A stretch of 11,331 nucleotides of DNA from Patescibacteria group bacterium (GTDB lineage Bacteria > Patescibacteriota > Minisyncoccia > Moranbacterales > JAKLHP01). The position numbers were made by a program, and so were the translations under genes. Where the stretch lies: contig JAKLHP010000019.1 of NCBI GenBank assembly GCA_022710085.1, positions 1-11,331 on the forward strand. The letters run 5' to 3'. Of the stretch, positions 5,882 through 11,331 are shown one piece after another; positions within the stretch are counted from its first letter, which is position 1; each line of letters opens with the position of its first letter. The notes beneath the pieces are model-generated. The model worked only from the letters and a program-made list of their open reading frames with translations. It did not search any database and had not been told where the DNA came from.

Positions 5882-6446
5882 AAGCTTTTTCCATAGCTAA
5901 AATATTTTTCTTTGTTAATTCCTCTCCTATTTTTTCGTTAAAAATACCTTCAAAAACCTTGATCACATTGGATATTTTTACTATTTCAGTAATTTTGATA
6001 AGATATCCCAGAATAACAACATTAGGATTCGGTTTTCCGATAATTTTCATAGCTAATCCCGAGGCGTCAATGGTGTATATCTTTCCATTTAAGCCAGTTG
6101 TTTTTGAAATTATTTCCCTGGGACTTTTTTTTGAATTAATCAAAATGATTCCATCTTTGTTCGAAATAATATTTTTCAGTATTTCATCGCTTTTCAGTAT
6201 TGTTTCGTCCAAAACGACAAGAACATCAGGATTTTTTATCGGTTCTGAAGTTCTTATTTCTTTTTGAGAGATTCTGAGATAAGTTTTTATCGGCGCTCCG
6301 CTTCTTTCCGGACCAAAATCAGGAAAAGCTTTAACAAACTTCCCTTCTAATACTCCGGCTTGAGCCAAAATTTCAGTAGCGGACTTCGCACCCTGTCCTC
6401 CCCTGGCTAAAAATACCATATTAAATATTTCTTGATTGAATTTCAT
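5868..6446 (-). CDS. porG: Pyruvate:ferredoxin oxidoreductase, gamma subunit
   Basis: The gamma subunit belongs to the POR/KOR catalytic gamma family, which binds CoA in the assembled enzyme. The 192-aa product shows the nucleotide-type glycine loop MVFLARGGQGAKSATEILAQAG (about 10-31), AFPDFGPERSGAPIKTYLRIS (about 40-60) and NPDVLVVLDE, all characteristic of PorG. It is the first gene of the porGDAB operon, and its stop overlaps the porD start. The ATG at 6446 has no strong Shine-Dalgarno; GGCGGA lies too far upstream (about 12-15 nt) to be convincing. An internal ATG (Met10) would remove only the pre-strand tail and still keep the glycine loop. Confidence 0.93.
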   Translation of the reverse strand: MKFNQEIFNMVFLARGGQGAKSATEILAQAGVLEGKFVKAFPDFGPERSGAPIKTYLRISQKEIRTSEPIKNPDVLVVLDETILKSDEILKNIISNKDGIILINSKKSPREIISKTTGLNGKIYTIDASGLAMKIIGKPNPNVVILGYLIKITEIVKISNVIKVFEGIFNEKIGEELTKKNILAMEKAYDSI

Positions 6447-6565
6447 CTCGACAACGATCCGCCCTGAGCTTGGAAAGCAAGCGCGAAAAATTTAAAAAAA
6501 TTATTTCTAACAAATTCCTGACAGCACTCAATACAATCGGAAAACTGCTACCAGGATATGTTTAA

Positions 6566-6574
6566 ATAATAACA
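6566..6574 (-). promoter_or_regulatory. Possible extended -10 promoter of the por operon
   Basis: The minus strand reads TGTTATTAT (6574-6566), an extended -10-like site about 120 nt upstream of porG. A TTGACT at 6589-6584 lies only 12 bp away, too close for a normal -35. It lies downstream of the intrinsic terminator of the neighbouring cluster, in the only sizeable gap before porG. The rest of this gap holds AT-rich sequence and a GC-richer patch at 6450-6485 with a small stem (GCTTG/CAAGC, 6468-6482); no RNA gene is recognised. Confidence 0.35.
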
Positions 6575-6587
6575 CAAATAAGCAGTC

Positions 6588-6622
6588 AAAAAAAGAGACA
6601 GCACTTTGAATAGCTGTCTCTT
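6588..6622 (-). terminator. Intrinsic terminator after the thioredoxin-domain gene
   Basis: On the minus strand a perfect 10-bp stem, AAGAGACAGC and GCTGTCTCTT (arms 6622-6613 and 6602-6593), closes a 10-nt loop. A run of seven T follows at once (6594-6588, partly shared with the stem base). It lies 28 nt after the stop of the DsbA-like gene. It separates that cluster from the por operon. Confidence 0.88.
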
Positions 6623-6650
6623 GTTATTGGTTACATTTTCGAATTGACGA

Positions 6651-7706
6651 TTATTTCGCTAATTCTGCCTCTATCATTTTCTTTATTTCCTCATAGCTTG
6701 TTCCGCTGCTTACAGATTTATCATTAATGAAGATTGACGGGGTTCCGGAGATTCCGAATGATTCTGCATCACCCTTGTCGACATTAACTTTGTCGATGTA
6801 CTTCTTATCATCCAAGCAACTGTTGAAATCGGATTTCAAGCCAATTTGCTGAGCATAAAGCTTGAATTTCTGGGTTCCTTCTGATTTTCCCCAATCATCC
6901 TGGTTAGTGAAAAGCTTATCTGCATATGCGACAAATTTTCCCTGTTCATTGGCACATTCAGAAGCTAAAGCTGCATTCTCGGCCTGAGGATGAAAATTTA
7001 AAGGAAAATTCTTATAAACAAGAAGAACTTTGTCTCCAAATTCGGAAATTATTTTTTTTGTCACGCTGGTATGGAAAGCCTTACAATAAGGACATTGAAA
7101 ATCGGAAAACTCAAAAATTGTGACTTTCGATTCGCTGTTTCCAATTTTAATGTCATTATCCTTTGCCTGCATCGTTTCAATATATTTTCCCGGTTGAATC
7201 CCGAGTTCGGATGTTTTCAAAACATAATTGTTATCCTTTTGGACAAAAAGCATTCCGGCTTGTTTGAAAAAATCAGTATTTTCAATCTCTTTTGAAAAGA
7301 CGAATGCAGGAAGAGTTTTGATTCCAAACTTCTTGATTGCCGCATCTCCTTCCTCTGTTTTCTGATCAAGCTTGGAAGTCATGATGGTAGGAGCAATCCT
7401 GTGGAGCCAAAGAACCGGTTCGTCAGGCTTACAAGCCTCGCAGCTATCATCTGAAATAACCTGGACTTTTACGATCGGTTCGCTATAAGATACCCACGTT
7501 TTTCCTCCATAATTAAAAATATCGGTTTGAGCAAGTTTCTTTGAAGAGAAACCTCCTCCTCTTATTAATTGGATAACATCCACAAAAATGCTGCCCAAAA
7601 GAAGTCCCCCGAGAAGAATTGATAAGGAAATGAGATTCTTGATCTTTTTTTCCTTATTGTCGGTTTCTTCGGAAATTCCTTCCTCTTTCTTGTTTTCTTC
7701 TTCCAT
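6651..7706 (-). CDS. Membrane-anchored tandem thioredoxin-fold (DsbA-like) protein
   Basis: The 351-aa product starts with an acidic/Lys-rich cytoplasmic tail (1-24) and a single membrane helix (about 25-43), placing the rest outside the membrane. A first thioredoxin-like domain carries CEAC (Cys89-Cys92) and a cis-proline motif TLP (131-133). A second, DsbA/Thioredoxin_4-type domain (about 185-351) carries FQCPYC (Cys205-Cys208) and GTPSIFIND (cis-Pro323). It also has a further Cys251/Cys297 pair, common in this family. It should oxidise or isomerise disulfides in exported proteins. The ATG at 7706 is preferred; an in-frame TTG at 7721 would add five residues. AAGG lies only 2 nt before the ATG, so initiation signals are poor. 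The gene follows the 103-aa membrane protein gene and ends at a strong terminator. No VKOR or DsbB-like partner is seen in the window. Confidence 0.88.
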   Translation of the reverse strand: MEEENKKEEGISEETDNKEKKIKNLISLSILLGGLLLGSIFVDVIQLIRGGGFSSKKLAQTDIFNYGGKTWVSYSEPIVKVQVISDDSCEACKPDEPVLWLHRIAPTIMTSKLDQKTEEGDAAIKKFGIKTLPAFVFSKEIENTDFFKQAGMLFVQKDNNYVLKTSELGIQPGKYIETMQAKDNDIKIGNSESKVTIFEFSDFQCPYCKAFHTSVTKKIISEFGDKVLLVYKNFPLNFHPQAENAALASECANEQGKFVAYADKLFTNQDDWGKSEGTQKFKLYAQQIGLKSDFNSCLDDKKYIDKVNVDKGDAESFGISGTPSIFINDKSVSSGTSYEEIKKMIEAELAK

Positions 7707-7770
7707 AACCTTATGAATCAAACAATTTAAAAAATAAATTATTGACTCTTGTTAGATTTAATTAATTATT

Positions 7771-8082
7771 TTATTGATTGACTTCTTGTGTCTCACCCTG
7801 TGACTCAGCAGGTACCTGCTGAGAATCTGCTTTTTTTTCAGCTATTTCCTTTTTTATCTTTTCAAAATCATAAGCTTGTTTTACTGAGATAATTTCATTG
7901 TCATTGAAACCAATAGTAACTCTTTTTGAAGCCTCGGTTTTAATCACCACTCCCAAAAGAAAGCCAAGGATAAAAAATAAAGCCAATTCAAAACGAAAAT
8001 CCATCCTTTTTTTTGGATAATTTTCTTCTTCCTTATTTTCTTCTTCTTTGTTTTCCGATTCTTTGTTTTCTAATTCTTCCAT
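7771..8082 (-). CDS. Small single-pass membrane protein with acidic N-tail, function unknown
   Basis: I do not recognise a family for this 103-aa protein. Residues 1-22 are a Glu/Asn/Lys low-complexity tail with ENKE-like repeats (ENKESENKEEENKEEEN). Residues about 31-48 are one membrane helix (FELALFFILGFLLGVVIK), and positive residues just before it (PKKR) predict the N-terminus inside. The outer part begins KRVTIGFNDNEIISVKQAYDF and ends in a charged helix (EKIKKEIAEKK) and a Gln/Glu-rich tail. The ATG at 8082 is chosen because AAGGA sits 5 nt upstream; the frame is open further to an ATG at 8151, but that stretch contains the promoter. The layout (acidic tail, then helix) mirrors the N-terminus of the DsbA-like protein downstream, 64 nt away, suggesting a common location or partnership. 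Confidence 0.75.
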   Translation of the reverse strand: MEELENKESENKEEENKEEENYPKKRMDFRFELALFFILGFLLGVVIKTEASKRVTIGFNDNEIISVKQAYDFEKIKKEIAEKKADSQQVPAESQGETQEVNQ

Positions 8083-8087
8083 ATTTT

Positions 8088-8092
8088 TCCTT
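8088..8092 (-). promoter_or_regulatory. Shine-Dalgarno deciding the start at 8082
   Basis: AAGGA on the minus strand, 5 nt before the ATG at 8082. It is the best ribosome binding site in the window and argues against the longer reading from 8151. Confidence 0.6.
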
Positions 8093-8109
8093 AAATTTAT
8101 TACCACATA

Positions 8110-8118
8110 AGTATAACA
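8110..8118 (-). promoter_or_regulatory. Extended -10 promoter of the small membrane protein gene
   Basis: The minus strand reads TGTTATACT (8118-8110). TTGCTC lies 17 bp upstream of TATACT as a weak -35. Within the spacer an inverted repeat GCTCA-(5)-TGAGC (8122-8136) overlaps the -35/-10 interval and could be an operator or a vestigial terminator of the permease gene ending at 8171. Transcription would start near 8103. Confidence 0.45.
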
Positions 8119-8170
8119 ATGGCTCAAAAAATGAGCAATATTGCCAAACAATGGTTTTTATTACTTAATT

Positions 8171-9421
8171 TTATTCTTTTCTCAGAGCTTCCATGGGACT
8201 TAGTTGAGAAGCTTTTCTGGCAGGATAGATCCCAAAAATCAATCCAGTTAAAGCCGAAAATCCAAAACCGACTATAACCGACTTCAAGGTTACAGGAAAT
8301 TCGAGGTTAAATCCGAAATTAAAGGCCAACTTTTCAAAAACACTTGAAAGCAAAAATCCTGTAGCCACACCGAAGATTCCTCCCAAAACAGTCAGGAATA
8401 TCGCTTCAAAAAGGAATTGCTTGAGAATATCCGACTTTTTTGCCCCTATTGATTTTCGAAGCCCGATTTCGAAAGTTCTTTCCGTCACTGCGACATACAT
8501 CACATTCATGATTCCTACTCCTCCGACTACCAGAGAAATAGAAGTCAGAGCCAAAAGCAAATAATCAACGACATTGAAAACTTTATCCAGAATTTCCTTG
8601 AGTTCTGCGATCGAATTGACCGCAAAATCATCGTCTTTCGTTTCTCTGATATTATGCTCGTCTCTCATTACATCGGTTGCTTCCAGAATGGTAAGCTCCA
8701 GTTTATTCATATCTTTTATTTTGAAAACGGCAAATTGTATATAGTCAATTCCAAGAATTTTTTTCTGAAGCGTTCTGATTGGTAGATAAATTGTATTGTC
8801 ATAATCAAAAACTCCCGAAGATCCTCTTTCTTTCAAGACCCCCTTAACTTTAAATGTTTGTCCTTTGATTTTAATGTTCTGTCCAATTGCATCAGTATCG
8901 CCAAAAAAATCTTTTTTGATTTTACTCCCTAAAACTATTACTTGCTTAAGACCTCGATCATCTTCTTCAGTAAACGGTTCTCCGGAAACAACCTCAGTCT
9001 TATCATCAGCCTCAAAAACACTGGCCGTCATCCCCATCATGCTGGGTTGTTTGTTCTTATTCTTGTAACTGACTATCTGCTGACTCATCATTCCCCCATA
9101 CCAAGAATCGATATTGGATATTTTGGCTACTGCTTCAGCATTTTCTATTTTGAAAGTGGTGATCTGTTTTCCAAATTGCCCGGAAACGTTTTCTGAGGAA
9201 TTCTTATCTACTTCAGGAACCTTGGGTTCAATTTCAATAATGTTGCTTCCGAAAGATTCAATCTGGCCAACTATATAACCTTTCACTCCAGATCCCAGAG
9301 CCAGAACCAAAATAACAGAAACCACTCCAATAACAATCCCCAGGAGCGATAAGATTGTCCGGCCGAAATTCGAACGAAGATTTCCGAAAGCTAACTTGAT
9401 TGATATTATTAATTCATACAT
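8171..9421 (-). CDS. MacB/FtsX-type ABC transporter permease (second copy)
   Basis: This 416-aa membrane protein has the MacB fold. An N-terminal helix (about 21-43, within NFGRTILSLLGIVIGVVSVILVLALGSG) is followed by a large extracellular MacB_PCD domain (about 45-280). Three C-terminal helices (about 285-310, 338-360, 378-402) form the FtsX domain with GGVGIMNVMYVAVTERTFEIGLRKSIGAKKSDI, the coupling loop typical of the family. It ends IYPARKASQLSPMEALRKE. MacB permeases do not transport through a channel; they act mechanically on an outer partner, exporting peptides, lipoproteins or drugs, or transmitting envelope signals. It starts 11 nt after the stop of a near-duplicate permease gene. 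No Shine-Dalgarno is visible at the ATG (9421). No periplasmic adaptor is seen downstream. Confidence 0.92.
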   Translation of the reverse strand: MYELIISIKLAFGNLRSNFGRTILSLLGIVIGVVSVILVLALGSGVKGYIVGQIESFGSNIIEIEPKVPEVDKNSSENVSGQFGKQITTFKIENAEAVAKISNIDSWYGGMMSQQIVSYKNKNKQPSMMGMTASVFEADDKTEVVSGEPFTEEDDRGLKQVIVLGSKIKKDFFGDTDAIGQNIKIKGQTFKVKGVLKERGSSGVFDYDNTIYLPIRTLQKKILGIDYIQFAVFKIKDMNKLELTILEATDVMRDEHNIRETKDDDFAVNSIAELKEILDKVFNVVDYLLLALTSISLVVGGVGIMNVMYVAVTERTFEIGLRKSIGAKKSDILKQFLFEAIFLTVLGGIFGVATGFLLSSVFEKLAFNFGFNLEFPVTLKSVIVGFGFSALTGLIFGIYPARKASQLSPMEALRKE

Positions 9422-9432
9422 AAGTTATAAAA

Positions 9433-10683
9433 TTATTCGTATCTCAGTGCTTCCATCGGACTTACCTTTGAAGCCTTGTAAGCCGGATAAATTCCGAACA
9501 AAACTCCAATTAAAGCTGATACGCCAAAAGCAACAAAAATAGATGGGACGGAAATAATTAAAGGCCAATAATAATTTAAAGCCTGAATAACAACTGAAGC
9601 GATAAAGGCCAAGAATATGCCGACAATTATTCCGATAATTCCGCCCAGAGAAGATATCGTCGCCGCTTCGATTAAAAACTGGAAGATAATTTCAGAATTT
9701 CTCGCTCCGACAGCTTTCCGAAGTCCGACCTCTCTCACTCTCTGATTGACCGCAATAAGCATCACGTTCATGATGCCGACTCCTCCAACAATAAGAGACA
9801 CTGTTCCGATTGCCAAAAGAAAATATCGAAGGATATTGGTGATATTGGTTACTGTTTCCAGGGCAGAAGCTTGATCTCGAACAGAAAAGTCATCTTTTGA
9901 AGAATCTTTAATATTATGCCTTTCTCTCATGGTAATTTTGGTATTGGCTATTGCTGAGGGAATGAGATCCGGACTTTTTACTTTGAGCCGGGCATAAGAT
10001 AAATAATCAATTCCCAAAAGTATTTTTTGGGCAGTTTTAACCGGGACACAAACAGAATCATCCTGGCCAGACATTCCAAAAGAACTTGAGCCGCGCTCTT
10101 TGAACACTCCTATTATATTAAAATTTTGATCTTTGATTTTTATTGTTTTTCCAAGGGGATCATCATTCCCAAAAAAATCTTCTGCCATCTTGTTTCCGAC
10201 AACTGCTACCTTTGAGAGATTAGTTTCTTCTTCTTCGGTAAAAAATCTCCCTTTTTCTACTTCGGCAGTTTCCACCTCAATATAACTGGCAGTCGTACCA
10301 GTAAAAGAAACTGATTTATCTGTTCCTTTATAAGAGACTGTGTCAGATCCCATAACATAACCTGCGCCATTGACCACTTCTGGAACATTTCTCGGATTTC
10401 TGAGTGCTTCCAAATCATCGTAAGTAAAGGTAGTGATTGAAATTCCCATCGCTGCTGCAGGAGGACTATTGTCATCGCTGGAAGCTCCTGGTATAACCGC
10501 AATCAAGTTAGTGCCAATTCCTTTTACCTGATCCAAAATTAGCTCCTGAGCTGATTGTCCGATTGCCATAATTAGAATCACCGAACCGACGCCAATGATA
10601 ATTCCAAGCATCGTTAAAAAAGAGCGGAATTTCGCCGCCGTCAGGTTCTTGTAAGAAATTTTGATGGGACTTAAAATTTTCAT
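9433..10683 (-). CDS. MacB/FtsX-type ABC transporter permease (first copy)
   Basis: Also 416 aa and clearly paralogous to the next gene. Shared landmarks are the first helix RSFLTMLGIIIGVGSVILIMAIG, the extracellular block GRFFTEEEE...VAVVGNKMAEDFFGNDDPLGKTIKIKDQNFNIIGVFKERGSS, the FtsX core GGVGIMNVMLIAVNQRVREVGLRKAVGARNSEI, and the ending IYPAYKASKVSPMEALRYE. The block KERGSS and the DFFG-D-GK/Q pattern recur at equal positions in both copies. Together the two could form a heterodimeric permease served by the upstream ATPase. The start at 10683 lacks a Shine-Dalgarno. The 109-nt gap to the ATPase gene is very AT-rich and may hold a weak promoter, but none stands out. Confidence 0.92.
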   Translation of the reverse strand: MKILSPIKISYKNLTAAKFRSFLTMLGIIIGVGSVILIMAIGQSAQELILDQVKGIGTNLIAVIPGASSDDNSPPAAAMGISITTFTYDDLEALRNPRNVPEVVNGAGYVMGSDTVSYKGTDKSVSFTGTTASYIEVETAEVEKGRFFTEEEETNLSKVAVVGNKMAEDFFGNDDPLGKTIKIKDQNFNIIGVFKERGSSSFGMSGQDDSVCVPVKTAQKILLGIDYLSYARLKVKSPDLIPSAIANTKITMRERHNIKDSSKDDFSVRDQASALETVTNITNILRYFLLAIGTVSLIVGGVGIMNVMLIAVNQRVREVGLRKAVGARNSEIIFQFLIEAATISSLGGIIGIIVGIFLAFIASVVIQALNYYWPLIISVPSIFVAFGVSALIGVLFGIYPAYKASKVSPMEALRYE

Positions 10684-10792
10684 TGAAAATAATTCAAAAT
10701 AAAAACATTAAAATAAAAAATGACGGCGTAAAATTATAAAATATTTTTTAACTTCTAATTGTCATTTTTAACTTTAATTTTTTAATTTTGGA

Positions 10793-11331
10793 CTATTTCA
10801 GCAGTTCTCCGTCTTCCGCAATTTTTCTGTTTTTCACCAAGTCATCGGCAAAAATTTTCCCGTCTCTGACATAAAGAATTCTTTGGGCATGTTGAGCAGT
10901 AAATGTTTCATGGGTAACCAGAACAATTGTGTGTCCCTGGTTGTTAAGCTCTTGCAGGATTTTCATTATCTGTGTTCCAGATTTTGAATCAAGATTTCCT
11001 GTCGGTTCATCAGCAAAAATAACATCTGGATTATTAACCAATGCTCTGGCTATTGCCACTCTTTGTTTTTCACCTCCGGAAAGTTGGCTGGAAAGATAAT
11101 TAATCCGATGATCCATAAAAACAGATCCGAGTGCCTTTTGAACTTTCTCTTTCATCTCTTTCTTGTTCGTTTCTCCATGATCATAAAGAAGCGGGAGTTC
11201 GACATTTTCAAAAACAGTCGTTCTGGGAAGAAGATTAAAAGTTTGAAAAACAAAACCAATTTTCTGATTCCGGATATAAGCCAGCTTTTCTTCAGAAAAA
11301 TTTTCCGTATCTTCACTGTCAAAAAAATATT
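10793..11331 (-). CDS. MacB/LolD-type ABC transporter ATPase (N-terminus cut off)
   Basis: The frame is open from the window edge to a TAG at 10795-10793, giving 178 residues of the C-terminal part; the start and Walker A lie outside. Visible motifs are the Q-loop IGFVFQTFNLLPRTTVFENVELPLLY, the ABC signature LSGGEKQRVAIARAL, Walker B VIFADEPTGNLD with catalytic Glu, the D-loop, and the switch histidine in VLVTHE. The FNLLP-x-x-x-V-x-ENVELPLLY pattern is typical of the MacB/LolD/FtsE-like subclass that pairs with FtsX-type permeases. A reading from an internal ATG at 11155 would lose the Q-loop and is not the true start. It should hydrolyse ATP on the cytoplasmic face and drive the two MacB-like permeases encoded next. 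Confidence 0.93.
   Translation of the reverse strand, partial: YFFDSEDTENFSEEKLAYIRNQKIGFVFQTFNLLPRTTVFENVELPLLYDHGETNKKEMKEKVQKALGSVFMDHRINYLSSQLSGGEKQRVAIARALVNNPDVIFADEPTGNLDSKSGTQIMKILQELNNQGHTIVLVTHETFTAQHAQRILYVRDGKIFADDLVKNRKIAEDGELLK

Noticed and set aside
6447..6587. Possible small RNA or riboswitch before porG
   Set aside because: Only one short stem (GCTTG/CAAGC) and no known riboswitch core could be found.
6520..6605. Direct repeat GACAGCACT at 6520-6528 and 6597-6605
   Set aside because: Nine bases, one copy being part of the terminator stem and loop; no further copies and no element boundaries.
8083..8151. A 23-residue N-terminal extension of the small membrane protein from an ATG at 8151
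   Set aside because: The stretch contains the extended -10 promoter and a good Shine-Dalgarno sits just before the ATG at 8082; the extra residues break the acidic-tail-plus-helix layout.
10716..10769. Inverted repeat AAAAATGAC / GTCATTTTT in the gap before the first permease gene
   Set aside because: Mostly A/T with a 36-nt loop, so likely chance in an AT-rich gap; not a terminator and not a clear operator.
1..11331. CRISPR array, insertion sequence, prophage or defence genes
   Set aside because: No spaced direct repeats, transposase, integrase or recognised defence domains are present on either strand.

Overview
The window is an AT-rich, densely packed piece of a bacterial chromosome that uses the standard bacterial code: TAA, TGA and TAG all serve as stops, and a release factor 2 gene is present. 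Several traits together suggest a Patescibacteria/CPR (Parcubacteria-like) genome: small lysine-rich proteins, few Shine-Dalgarno sequences, palindromic short repeats (one inside a gene), a tRNA without encoded CCA, a LamG-type surface protein, MacB-like transporters and a membrane-anchored DsbA-like protein. This lineage call is an inference; no marker gene here proves it.

Left part (1-2850). A minus-strand exported LamG-fold protein runs off the left edge. Its gene has an extended -10 promoter and a strong palindromic hairpin in the leader. Next comes prfB (release factor 2) on the minus strand. Its true start lies in a different frame from the main open frame, because the gene carries the classical programmed +1 frameshift (CTT TGA), here with a hairpin just upstream of the slip site. 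A ZIP-family metal transporter lies upstream of prfB on the same strand. A short divergent promoter region separates it from a plus-strand tRNA-Thr(CGT).

Middle (2861-6446). A HAD-family phosphatase gene starts 10 nt after the tRNA, probably on the same transcript, and its 3' end overlaps the convergent porB by 15 nt. The minus-strand operon porG-porD-porA-porB encodes all four subunits of a pyruvate (or related 2-oxoacid):ferredoxin oxidoreductase, which makes acetyl-CoA and reduced ferredoxin. A 30-bp GC-rich palindrome sits in frame inside porB and encodes 10 extra residues ahead of the TPP-binding motif.

Right part (6588-11331). Another minus-strand cluster reads ABC ATPase (N-terminus cut by the window edge), two tandem MacB/FtsX-type permeases of identical length, a small single-pass membrane protein with an acidic N-terminal tail, and a membrane-anchored protein with two thioredoxin-like domains (CEAC and CPYC). 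It ends at a clear intrinsic terminator. The ATPase and permeases form a MacB-type ABC system. The last two genes have at least one promoter of their own and look like an envelope thiol-redox pair. Whether the transporter and redox proteins work together is a hypothesis based only on adjacency.
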